Positions 1 through 8,225 of a stretch of DNA of 64,000 nt are shown in pieces (positions within the stretch are counted from its first letter, which is position 1; every line of letters starts with the position of its first letter). The translations under genes and the position numbers were made by a program. Origin of the DNA: an uncultured Clostridia bacterium (GTDB taxonomy: Bacteria > Bacillota > Clostridia > Oscillospirales > Ruminococcaceae). The notes under the pieces are model-generated. The model ran no database searches, had not been told where the DNA came from, and worked only from the letters and a program-made list of their open reading frames with translations. Location: NCBI GenBank assembly GCA_947628655.1, contig CANRAS010000004.1, positions 1-64,000 of the forward strand, written 5' to 3'.

Positions 1-255
1 TGGGGCAAAGCCTCTTTGTGTTATAATATAGTCAGCGTATTATCTTTAACAGGATAAACGGTATACTTCAAAGGGGCATAATATTGGTATGGGGCAAAGC
101 CTCTTTGTGTTATAATATAGTCAGCGTATTATCTTTAACAGGATAAACGGTATACTTCAAAGGGGCGTAATATTGGTATGGGGCAAAGCCTCTTTGTGTT
201 ATAATATAATATAGTAAGCGTTTATCTTTCAAGATAAACGGTATAATAAATGATT
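1..255. repeat. Three tandem copies of an 89-bp intergenic repeat
   Basis: Copy 1 (1-89) and copy 2 (90-178) differ at one base (A at 78, G at 167). Copy 3 starts at 179 and diverges after about 30 bases. Each copy has a TATAAT box (22-27, 111-116 and near 201) and a short inverted repeat CAAAG-CCT-CTTTG. Copy 3 also has a hairpin, GTTTATCTT-TC-AAGATAAAC, ending at 239, and a second TATAAT at 242-247. No good -35 box sits 16-18 bases upstream of these -10 boxes. The array may hold tandem miaB promoters or be an intergenic repeat family; its left end is cut by the window edge. Confidence 0.85.
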
Positions 256-286
256 AAGGCAAATTAAATTTAAGGGAAATTGAGAT

Positions 287-1681
287 ATGACAACCAGGAT
301 AAGCCGTGAAGAAATGGCAGTTCAGCGCGACTTTATATACAAAGTCGCCGAGATAAACAGCAAAAAATCCCCGCCGACAGCGCACGTTCACACGTTCGGC
401 TGTCAGCAGAACGTGACGGACGGCGAGAAAATAAAGGGTATGCTCGAAAAAATGGGGTATTCTATTAAAGACGAGCCAAACGGAGCGGATTTGGTGATTT
501 TAAACACCTGCGCCGTCCGTGAAAACGCCGAGAACAGGGTTTTCGGAAATTTAGGCGCGCTAAAGCACGAAAAGCAGAATAACCCCGATATGATTATCGG
601 CGTGTGCGGGTGTATGACCCAGCAGGAACATATTACCGAGAAAATCCGTTCGAGTTTCCCGTTCGTCGATATGATATTCGGCGTGAACGCGCTCCACACT
701 TTTCCGCAGTTGTTATACGAGCAATTAAGCGAGCGTAAGCGGTGCGTGTGCGTACCGCAGGGCGACGGCGTAATCGCCGAGGGCGTTCCTCTGCGCCGCG
801 AAAGCAAGCTGAAAGCGAGCGTGCCGATAATGTACGGCTGTAATAATTTCTGCAGTTACTGCATTGTGCCGTATGTGCGCGGCAGAGAGCGTTCCCGCGA
901 AATGTCGGATATTATAGCGGAGGTAAAATCGGCACTAGCCGACGGTGCAAGGGAAATCCTGCTTTTGGGTCAGAATGTAAACAGCTACGGCAAGGAACTC
1001 GGCACTTCGTTCGCGGAACTTATTCGGAGGATAAACGCCCTTGACGGAGAGTTTCGGATATGCTATATGTCGAGCCACCCAAAGGATTTTACCAAACCGC
1101 TTATCGACGCCGTGGCGGAATGTGAAAAAGTAACGCGTCATTTTCATCTGCCCGTGCAAAGCGGTTCGGACCGCATACTGAAACTTATGAACCGTCATTA
1201 CGGGCGGGAGGATTACTTTGAGATGATAGACTATATCCGCAAAAAAGTCCCGAACGCCGCAGTAACATCTGATATAATCGTCGGCTTTCCGGGCGAGGAG
1301 CGCGAGGACTTTTTGCAAACGCTGTCACTTGTGGAGCGCGTAAAGTTCGATTCGCTTTTCACGTTTATCTACAGTCCGCGAAAGGGAACGAAAGCCGCCG
1401 AAATGCCCGACCCCATATCCGCTGAAGAAAAGGGGAAATGGTTTCGCGAATTGCTTGACGTTCAAGGGAAAATCGGCGGGAATGCTTATAACCGCTATGT
1501 CGGGCAGACTTTTCGGGTATTGTGCGAGGGCAAAGGCAGAACCGACGATAATTTGCTCACGGGCAAAACACCGCAGGACGTTATTGTAGATTTCGAGGGC
1601 GACAGTTCGCTTATCGGAAAATTTGCTGACGTAAAGATAATAAGAGCCTTAAATTGGGCTCTTATAGGAAAATTAGTTTGA
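287..1681 (+). CDS. miaB: MiaB, tRNA-2-methylthio-N6-isopentenyladenosine(37) synthase
   Basis: This radical-SAM methylthiotransferase adds the 2-methylthio group to isopentenyl-A37 in tRNAs that read UNN codons. The N-terminal UPF0004 domain carries cluster-binding Cys39, Cys75 and Cys109. The radical-SAM motif CNNFCSYC supplies Cys185, Cys189 and Cys192. A TRAM-like tail follows. At 464 residues it has normal family length. An AAGGGA ribosome site lies about 10 bases before ATG 287; an internal ATG at 314 is possible but would trim a non-conserved end only. It heads a run in which miaA, the enzyme acting just before it on the same base, lies 5 kb downstream. Confidence 0.96.
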   Translation: MTTRISREEMAVQRDFIYKVAEINSKKSPPTAHVHTFGCQQNVTDGEKIKGMLEKMGYSIKDEPNGADLVILNTCAVRENAENRVFGNLGALKHEKQNNPDMIIGVCGCMTQQEHITEKIRSSFPFVDMIFGVNALHTFPQLLYEQLSERKRCVCVPQGDGVIAEGVPLRRESKLKASVPIMYGCNNFCSYCIVPYVRGRERSREMSDIIAEVKSALADGAREILLLGQNVNSYGKELGTSFAELIRRINALDGEFRICYMSSHPKDFTKPLIDAVAECEKVTRHFHLPVQSGSDRILKLMNRHYGREDYFEMIDYIRKKVPNAAVTSDIIVGFPGEEREDFLQTLSLVERVKFDSLFTFIYSPRKGTKAAEMPDPISAEEKGKWFRELLDVQGKIGGNAYNRYVGQTFRVLCEGKGRTDDNLLTGKTPQDVIVDFEGDSSLIGKFADVKIIRALNWALIGKLV

Positions 1682-1700
1682 TTTAAGGGAGGAAAACATT

Positions 1701-2120
1701 ATGACAGTTATTGAGGCTGCAAGAGCATTAGGCGAAGTCGTTCAGGCGGACGAACGCTACAAGGAGTATGTAAAGTGCAAGAATGCTAACGATAACGATG
1801 AAACGTTGCAGAACCTTATAGGCGAATTTAATCTGGTTCGGCAAAATCTCGCGATGGAATCCGACAAGCCTGACGGCGAGCGAAACGATGAAAAGGTAAA
1901 GGAACTCACCGCGAAAATGCACAAGGCATACGAGGACGTTATGTCGAACGAGAATATGGCGCTTTTCACGATGGCAAAGCAGGGTATGGATAAGCTGATG
2001 AGCGAGATAAACACAATTCTCACATATTCCGTTGAGGGAGAGGACCCCAAAACCTGCCCGTCCGAACCGCCGACGGCTGATTGTTCGGGCAGCTGCGGCA
2101 CTTGCGGCGGCTGCGGCTGA
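1701..2120 (+). CDS. YlbF/YmcA (RicF/RicA) family protein with Cys-rich tail
   Basis: This 139-residue, mostly helical protein matches the YlbF/YmcA family. In Bacillus subtilis those proteins form the Ric complex with YaaT, bind iron-sulfur clusters, and affect mRNA processing and development. The body (1-110) is helical with many charged residues. The last 21 residues hold Cys119, Cys128, Cys132, Cys135 and Cys138 in a Gly/Ser-rich stretch. The miaB neighbourhood supports the call, because ymcA sits beside miaB (ymcB) in Bacillus. The ribosome site is AGGGAGG before ATG 1701. Metal or cluster binding by the tail is inferred. It cannot be assigned to RicA or RicF from sequence alone. Confidence 0.85.
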   Translation: MTVIEAARALGEVVQADERYKEYVKCKNANDNDETLQNLIGEFNLVRQNLAMESDKPDGERNDEKVKELTAKMHKAYEDVMSNENMALFTMAKQGMDKLMSEINTILTYSVEGEDPKTCPSEPPTADCSGSCGTCGGCG

Positions 2121-2160
2121 TGTATAATTTACTTTAAGTTTAGTTTTAGGCGGTGATGAA

Positions 2161-4776
2161 ATGGCACAGGAAAACGGACAGGCGCAAAAAGAAAAAGTAT
2201 CTCCGATGCTAAAGCAGTATCTTGATATAAAAAAGCTCTACGGCAATTATATCCTGTTCTTTCGCTTAGGCGATTTTTACGAGATGTTCTTTGACGACGC
2301 TATAACGGTGTCTAAGGAATTGGAGCTTGCTCTGACTTCCCGCGCGGGTTCGCCTATGTGCGGAGTGCCGTTTCACAGTTCCGAAATCTATATCAAAAAG
2401 CTGATTGACAAGGGCTTTAGAGTAGCTATCTGCGAACAGCTCCAAGACCCGAAACTCACCAAGGGATTAGTAGAGCGCGGAGTTGTCCGTCTGGTGACGG
2501 CAGGCACGGTGACGGAGCAGTCTATGCTGTCAGAGGACAGCAATAACTTCATAGCGTCTGTTTTCGCCGAAAAAGACGGGATAGGCATATCTTTCGCGGA
2601 TATATCCACGGGAGAAGTACACGTTTACGAGAAACTCGGCAAAAACCGCGAACAGGACGCCATATCGGAACTTTCGCGCTATGCTCCCGTTGAAATGCTG
2701 ATAAACGGCGGTTTTCTTGACTATAAAGAACTCGACGGGTTTGTAAAGAACCGCCTGTATCGCTGTTCTGTTGAAATGACCGACGACGAACAATTCGACA
2801 ATTCGGATATTTCCGTTATAACATCGCAGTTTGACAAAGAAGTCACGGCGGGGGAACTCGGCATTACAATGCTCCCGCTTGTGCAGAAATCCTTGTGCGC
2901 GCTGTTTCGTTACGTCTGCGACGCACAGAAAGCCACAGTTAAACGCTTTGTGACCCTGTCAGTTCACAGCGGCGCGGAGTTTATGGGATTGTCGCTTACC
3001 GCGCGCAGAAATCTTGAACTTTGTGAAACTATGCGTTCCAAAGAAAAACGAGGTTCGCTCCTCTGGGTGCTTGACAAAACCGTCACGGCAATGGGACGGC
3101 GCAAACTTCGCTCGTGGACGGAATCTCCGCTTATCTCGCACACGCGCATACTGTCAAGGCTTGACGCGGTGGAAGAACTTGTAAAAAATCCCTCGGTACT
3201 CGCCGATATAAGGGAAGAACTAAAAGGCGTTTACGATTTGGAGCGCCTTATGTCGCGCGTTATGTATTATTCGGCAACCCCGAAAGATATTTACGCGCTG
3301 GGGCAGACTTTCGTGAAACTTCCCGCTCTGAAACAAACGCTTGCCGATTTGAGTTCGCGTATGATGACGGAGATAAACGAAAGCATTTTTGAACTCGGCG
3401 ACGCAGCTCAACTTATTAAGAACGCGATAACAGACGACCCGCCGATGACCCTAAAGGACGGCGGAGTTATAAAAGCGGGGTTCAACGAGGAAATAGACCG
3501 CCTGCGAAAAATATCGGGCGGGGGAAAAGACGTTTTACAGCAGATTGAACAGCGCGAACGCGAGGCGACAAATATCCGCACATTGAAAGTCGGCTATAAT
3601 CGTGTTTTCGGTTATTACATAGAGGTATCAAAGAGTTTTATGGGTCAGGTCCCCCCGCACTATATCCGCAAGCAAACGCTTACAAACGGCGAACGTTACA
3701 TAACCGAAGAACTGAAAAAGGTCGAGGGCGAGATATTAGGCGCAAACGACCGTATTATAGGACTTGAACAGGCGGTTTTCCGCGAAGTGCTGGATTTCAT
3801 TGCGACAAAACTAGCCCTGATACAGCAAACGGCAAGCGCGGTGTCAACATTGGACGCGCTGTGTTCGTTCGCGCAGGTATCGCTGGAATACGGCTATGTA
3901 AAGCCCGAAATAACGCTTGACCCCGTTATTGAGATAAAAGACGGCAGACACCCCGTTATAGAAAAAATTATGCAGGACCATATGTTCACGCCGAATGATG
4001 TTCTGCTTGATAATAATGAAAACAAACTGCTTATCATTACAGGTCCGAATATGTCGGGAAAATCCACGTTTATGCGCCAGACGGCGATAATTGTGCTTAT
4101 GGCGCAAATGGGGTGCTTTGTTCCCGCGAAATACGCGAAAATAGGCGTTGTCGATCAGATATTCACGCGCGTCGGCGCGTCCGATGATTTGACGGCGGGG
4201 CAGTCTACATTTATGGTTGAGATGAACGAGGTTGCCGAAATACTTAAAAACGCGACAAAAAACAGTCTTGTGATACTCGACGAGATAGGACGCGGAACGT
4301 CCACGTTCGACGGAATTTCAATAGCAAAGTCCGTAGCGGAGCATATCTGCAAGAAAATCGGGTGCAAGACCCTTTTCGCAACGCATTATCACGAACTTAT
4401 CACGATGGAAAACGAAATGGAAGGTGTGAGGAATTTCAGCGTTGCCGTGTCGCGGCACGGAGATGATATTAAATTCCTCCACAAGATAATTGCGGGCGGT
4501 ACGGACGACAGCTACGGAATAGAAGTCGCAAAACTTGCGGGTCTGCCGAACACAGTTATAAAACGCGCCAAAGAGGAACTCAAAGACCTTGAAATCAGCG
4601 GAAAGGTGCGCTTAGCGCAGGCAATTGAAAACAGCCGTGACAGTCAGTTCAGCTTTTCGGCGGTAAACGAGCAGAACACGATAGCCAGAATACGCGCGGT
4701 GGATATAAACTCCCTAAGCCCGCTTGACGCGCTTATGATGATAAAGGATATGAAAGAAACTTTGGAGGAGAATTGA
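2161..4776 (+). CDS. mutS: MutS, DNA mismatch recognition ATPase
   Basis: MutS recognises mispaired bases and, with ATP, recruits MutL. The N-terminal mismatch-contact motif reads GDFYEMF (near residue 40), with the expected Phe and Glu. The ATPase has a Walker A loop GPNMSGKST at about 628-636 and Walker B VILDEIGRG near 704. The FATHYHEL signature follows. At 871 residues it is full length and has the usual MutS C-terminal tail. Its stop is 42 bases before the mutL start, and a perfect hairpin lies between them (4781-4800). No mutH or mutS2 is in the window. Confidence 0.97.
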   Translation: MAQENGQAQKEKVSPMLKQYLDIKKLYGNYILFFRLGDFYEMFFDDAITVSKELELALTSRAGSPMCGVPFHSSEIYIKKLIDKGFRVAICEQLQDPKLTKGLVERGVVRLVTAGTVTEQSMLSEDSNNFIASVFAEKDGIGISFADISTGEVHVYEKLGKNREQDAISELSRYAPVEMLINGGFLDYKELDGFVKNRLYRCSVEMTDDEQFDNSDISVITSQFDKEVTAGELGITMLPLVQKSLCALFRYVCDAQKATVKRFVTLSVHSGAEFMGLSLTARRNLELCETMRSKEKRGSLLWVLDKTVTAMGRRKLRSWTESPLISHTRILSRLDAVEELVKNPSVLADIREELKGVYDLERLMSRVMYYSATPKDIYALGQTFVKLPALKQTLADLSSRMMTEINESIFELGDAAQLIKNAITDDPPMTLKDGGVIKAGFNEEIDRLRKISGGGKDVLQQIEQREREATNIRTLKVGYNRVFGYYIEVSKSFMGQVPPHYIRKQTLTNGERYITEELKKVEGEILGANDRIIGLEQAVFREVLDFIATKLALIQQTASAVSTLDALCSFAQVSLEYGYVKPEITLDPVIEIKDGRHPVIEKIMQDHMFTPNDVLLDNNENKLLIITGPNMSGKSTFMRQTAIIVLMAQMGCFVPAKYAKIGVVDQIFTRVGASDDLTAGQSTFMVEMNEVAEILKNATKNSLVILDEIGRGTSTFDGISIAKSVAEHICKKIGCKTLFATHYHELITMENEMEGVRNFSVAVSRHGDDIKFLHKIIAGGTDDSYGIEVAKLAGLPNTVIKRAKEELKDLEISGKVRLAQAIENSRDSQFSFSAVNEQNTIARIRAVDINSLSPLDALMMIKDMKETLEEN

Positions 4777-4780
4777 TAAG

Positions 4781-4800
4781 GGGCAAACGTCCGTTTGCCC
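4781..4800 (+). other. Perfect 9-bp hairpin in the mutS-mutL gap
   Basis: GGGCAAACG (4781-4789) pairs with CGTTTGCCC (4792-4800) around two bases, or as an 8-bp stem with a four-base loop. No T-run follows, so this is not a standard terminator. It ends 18 bases before the mutL ATG and occupies the place where a ribosome site would be expected, so it could affect mutL translation or coupling to mutS. Confidence 0.6.
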
Positions 4801-4818
4801 GTTGTCAGTTATGAAAAA

Positions 4819-6771
4819 ATGCCTAAGATTAATCAGCTTGACAAAAGCATTTACGAACTTATAGCGGCGGGCGAGGTCATAGAACGCCCCGCCTCCGTTA
4901 TAAAAGAACTTGCGGAAAACGCTATAGACGCGGGCGCGCATATTATTACCGTGGAAATAAGGCGCGGCGGGATAACCTATATGCGGGTTACCGACAACGG
5001 CTGCGGAATTTCTTACGAGGACGTGCCTCTTGCTTTTCAGCGCCATGCTACAAGCAAGATAACCACCGCGCAGGACTTGGAAAACATAAACACATTAGGT
5101 TTTCGCGGCGAGGCGCTGGCGTCGGTCGCGGCGGTTTCGCGCATTGAACTTGTGACAAAGCGCGCCGAGGACGAGTTGGGGACGTGCTATCGCATTGAGG
5201 GTACAGTTCCCGCCGAATACGACCATATAGGCTGCGCCGACGGCACGACGCTTATTATCCGCGAACTGTTCTACAATACGCCCGCAAGACTGAAGTTCCT
5301 AAAAAAAGACGTTACCGAGGGAAATTACTGCGCGAACGTTATCGAAAAACTTGCGCTCTCGCACCCCGATATTTCGTTCCGCTTTATACGAGAGGGAAAG
5401 CAGGTGCTGTTTACTCCGGGCGACGCAGACTATTTCAACGCAATCCGCGCGGTTTTCGGACGGCAGTTCGCCGCGGGAATGATAGCCGTTGACAATATCT
5501 ACCGCGATATAGGAGTAACGGGCTATGTAAGTTCTCCGCTGTTTACGCGCTCTAACCGAACTATGCAGAATTTCTTCGTAAACGGCAGAAGTGTGAAAAA
5601 TCCCGTGTGCTGCGCCGCGCTCGAAGAGGCGTTCAGAAACAGCATAATGGTGGGAAAATTCCCCGCGTGTGTGCTGAATGTCAATCTTGACCCCGCGCTT
5701 CTTGACGCGAATATCTCCCCCGCAAAAACGGAGGTAAGGTTTTCAAATGAAAAAGCCGTCTTTGACGCGGTGTATTACGCCGTCAAAAGCTGTCTTATGG
5801 GATTTGACGAAAGCAGGGAGATAATCCTCCCGAAAGCGAATGCAGAAACCGCCGAAACACCCGCCGATGATGTACAAAGCGAACCAAAGCCCCTTACCGT
5901 GCCGATACCCACGGGCGGGAGCGTTGACGTTTCGCTAAGTCCCACGCGCCCCGACGCGGAGAACTTTTACCGCAAATCCGTGCCGTTTATGTTTCCAAAC
6001 GCTGACGAGAAAGCGGAGCAGACGGTATTGCCCGAATGTGAACCGCTCCTTGTTAAAAACGAACCCCATAAATCCGATGAAGTGCCTTTGGAAGAACTGC
6101 CGGGGTTTGCTTACCTTTCCAAAAAGTCGTTTGAGGAAAGAAAAGACGAACCGCCCGCTGACAGTCAACCCGAAGATACTCCCGCCGACACGGGCGAGGA
6201 TTACGGCGATGTCCGCATAATCGGCGAACTTTTTAAGACATACATATTGTGCGAGAGCGAAAAAACACTTATTCTTATCGACAAACACGCCGCGCACGAA
6301 CGAATTAACTTCGAGCGTTTGAAAAGAGAGCGGAGCAGTAACGTGCAGTTTCTTTTAGAGCCTAAAACGGTATTCCTGCTCCCCGAAGAATACGACGCCG
6401 TGAGCAGTTTTAAAAGCAGTCTTGAAAGCGTCGGAATATCTTTAAGATTTGAGAGCGACGGAAAAGTAATCGTAGACGGACTGCCCGAAATGCTCGCCGA
6501 ATGTGACCCCGAAGATTTACTGCAAAGCGTTGCCGAAACCTTAGCGCAGAACAACACGAATACAGAGGGCGTATTGTTTGATGACGTTCTCCACACAATG
6601 GCGTGCAAGGCGAGCATACGCGCAAATGAAAATCAGGATATTTCGGAACTCGCGTACCTTGCGAACATAGTCCTGCGCGACAACAATATAAGATTTTGTC
6701 CGCACGGCAGACCCGTTTTGACGCAAATATCAAAACGCCAGATTGAAAAATATTTCGGGAGGATAGTTTGA
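4819..6771 (+). CDS. mutL: MutL, mismatch repair ATPase/endonuclease
   Basis: MutL couples MutS to strand removal. The N-terminal GHKL ATPase holds ELAENAIDAGA, DNGCGI and GFRGEAL. A non-conserved acidic/proline linker covers roughly residues 330-465. The C-terminal domain has the latent endonuclease motif DKHAAHERINFE and the CPHGRP zinc-site motif, as expected in bacteria without MutH. I place the start at ATG 4819, giving 650 residues. An upstream in-frame TTG (4795) lies inside the intergenic hairpin and adds only non-conserved residues. No clear ribosome site precedes ATG 4819, which is odd beside its neighbours. miaA follows after 60 bases. Confidence 0.95.
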   Translation: MPKINQLDKSIYELIAAGEVIERPASVIKELAENAIDAGAHIITVEIRRGGITYMRVTDNGCGISYEDVPLAFQRHATSKITTAQDLENINTLGFRGEALASVAAVSRIELVTKRAEDELGTCYRIEGTVPAEYDHIGCADGTTLIIRELFYNTPARLKFLKKDVTEGNYCANVIEKLALSHPDISFRFIREGKQVLFTPGDADYFNAIRAVFGRQFAAGMIAVDNIYRDIGVTGYVSSPLFTRSNRTMQNFFVNGRSVKNPVCCAALEEAFRNSIMVGKFPACVLNVNLDPALLDANISPAKTEVRFSNEKAVFDAVYYAVKSCLMGFDESREIILPKANAETAETPADDVQSEPKPLTVPIPTGGSVDVSLSPTRPDAENFYRKSVPFMFPNADEKAEQTVLPECEPLLVKNEPHKSDEVPLEELPGFAYLSKKSFEERKDEPPADSQPEDTPADTGEDYGDVRIIGELFKTYILCESEKTLILIDKHAAHERINFERLKRERSSNVQFLLEPKTVFLLPEEYDAVSSFKSSLESVGISLRFESDGKVIVDGLPEMLAECDPEDLLQSVAETLAQNNTNTEGVLFDDVLHTMACKASIRANENQDISELAYLANIVLRDNNIRFCPHGRPVLTQISKRQIEKYFGRIV

Positions 6772-6831
6772 TATGCCGTCGAAAAGATGTTCGGCGGTTA
6801 AGGGATTTAAAAATCACAAAAAGGATAGAAA

Positions 6832-7761
6832 ATGAACAAGATAATAGTGGTCTGCGGACCTACCGCGTCGGGTAAGACCGCCCTTTCGGCGGAACTTGCC
6901 AAAATATACGGAGGAGAAGTCGTTTCAGCGGACAGTATGCAGATATACACGGATATGGACATAGCGTCCGCAAAGCCGACAGCGGAGGAAATGCAGGGCA
7001 TACCGCATCACCTGATAGGATTTCTTGACCCGAAACAGAGCTTTTCGGTCGCGGATTATGTAAAACTTTGCGATAATTGCGTTCGTGATATTATATCGCG
7101 CGGGAAAATTCCTATAATATGCGGAGGCACGGGGCTTTATATCAGTTCTTTTAAGGATAATATAACGTTTGACGACAGCAGACAGGATTTTGAATTTAGA
7201 CGTGAAATGCAAAAGTTCGCCGAAGAACACGGCAATTCGGCGCTCCTCGAAAAACTGTGCGAGGTTGACAGCGAAACGGCAAATTCACTCCACGCAAACA
7301 ATGTAGGAAGAATTATCCGCGCATTGGAAGTTTATCACACGACAGGTCATACGATGTCGCAGGCAAAGGCGTTATCGCGCGAAAAGCCCTCGCCGTATGA
7401 TTTTATAACGCTTTCGCTTGAATTTGAGGACAGAAATCTGCTGTATGACCGCATAAACAGGCGCGTTGACGAAATGGTGCGCCGCGGACTTGTCGATGAG
7501 GCGCGAAAATGTTTTGAGCAACCCGACAGACCCACCGCCGCGCAGGCTATTGGGTGCAAGGAACTGTATCCATATTTCAGGGGCGAGCGTTCTCTCGAAG
7601 AATGTATTGAGGAAATTAAACTCCGCACACGGCAGTATGCAAAAAGACAGATGACGTGGCTTCGTCGTGATAAACAAATTGAGCGGATAAAAATTAGCGA
7701 AAATGACGAACTCGCCGATGTGGTCAAAAAAGCTGTCGCTATTATAAACAGTAAAATTTAG
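6832..7761 (+). CDS. miaA: MiaA, tRNA dimethylallyltransferase
   Basis: MiaA transfers the dimethylallyl group from DMAPP to N6 of A37 in tRNA, making the substrate of MiaB. The P-loop GPTASGKTALS is at residues 8-18. The SADSMQIY and GGTGLYI motifs and the RRDKQIE tail are typical, and 309 residues is the usual length. An AAAGGAT ribosome site precedes ATG 6832. miaA followed by hfq is a recurrent gene order in bacteria. Confidence 0.97.
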   Translation: MNKIIVVCGPTASGKTALSAELAKIYGGEVVSADSMQIYTDMDIASAKPTAEEMQGIPHHLIGFLDPKQSFSVADYVKLCDNCVRDIISRGKIPIICGGTGLYISSFKDNITFDDSRQDFEFRREMQKFAEEHGNSALLEKLCEVDSETANSLHANNVGRIIRALEVYHTTGHTMSQAKALSREKPSPYDFITLSLEFEDRNLLYDRINRRVDEMVRRGLVDEARKCFEQPDRPTAAQAIGCKELYPYFRGERSLEECIEEIKLRTRQYAKRQMTWLRRDKQIERIKISENDELADVVKKAVAIINSKI

Positions 7762-7979
7762 GAATTTTGCATACAGATTTATACAAAACTGTAAATAATT
7801 GGAATTTTTTAAGGATTTATTTAAAATTTTTCTAAAAAAATTAGATTTTTTTTCAAAAAACAGTAGCATTTTTTTTAAAAGTATGTTATACTATAATCAT
7901 ATAGTTGGGGATATTTGTGCTTATGTGCATTTTCGCACAAAGGTTCAGATATGTTTTACAGAGAGAAAAGGTGATAAAT
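7762..7979 (+). promoter_or_regulatory. AT-rich miaA-hfq gap: candidate hfq promoter and leader hairpin
   Basis: This gap has a long T/A-rich stretch (7800-7880) and then TGTTATACTATAAT (7884-7897), which offers an extended -10 (TGT-TATACT) or an overlapping TATAAT; no good -35 is visible. A leader hairpin follows, TTTGTGC (7914-7920) with GCACAAA (7935-7941), and its loop holds a competing GTGC/GCAC pair. The hfq ribosome site (AAAAGGTGA) lies about 30 bases beyond. This suggests that hfq has its own promoter and possibly leader control. Confidence 0.45.
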
Positions 7980-8225
7980 ATGGCAAAGGACATTAATTTG
8001 CAGGATGTTTTTCTTAATCAGGCAAGAAAGGATAAGATACCCGTTACTATCTACATCACGAACGGTTTTCAATTCAAGGGGATCGTAAAGGGCTTTGATA
8101 ATTATACCGTCATTCTTGACACGGACGGAAAGCAGAACCTTATTTATAAACACGCTATCTCAACTATAACGCCGTTTAAGCCGGTTTCTATTCTTGACGC
8201 TTACGAAAAGAGCGAGGAAGAATAA
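7980..8225 (+). CDS. hfq: Hfq, RNA chaperone
   Basis: Hfq forms a hexameric Sm-like ring that binds small RNAs and U-rich 3' ends. This 81-residue protein has Gln8 and the Sm2 residues YKHAIS (Tyr56, Lys57, His58), all key RNA-contact positions, plus the Sm1 stretch [15 protein letters not shown]. The start is ATG 7980, with ribosome site AAAAGGTGA; an upstream in-frame TTG only adds leader sequence. Its C-terminal tail is short and acidic, as in Gram-positive Hfq. The stop overlaps the next start (TAATG), so the two are translationally coupled. Confidence 0.97.
   Translation: MAKDINLQDVFLNQARKDKIPVTIYITNGFQFKGIVKGFDNYTVILDTDGKQNLIYKHAISTITPFKPVSILDAYEKSEEE

Noticed and set aside
1-255. CRISPR array
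   Set aside because: The repeats are contiguous 89-bp units without unique spacers, and no cas genes are present.
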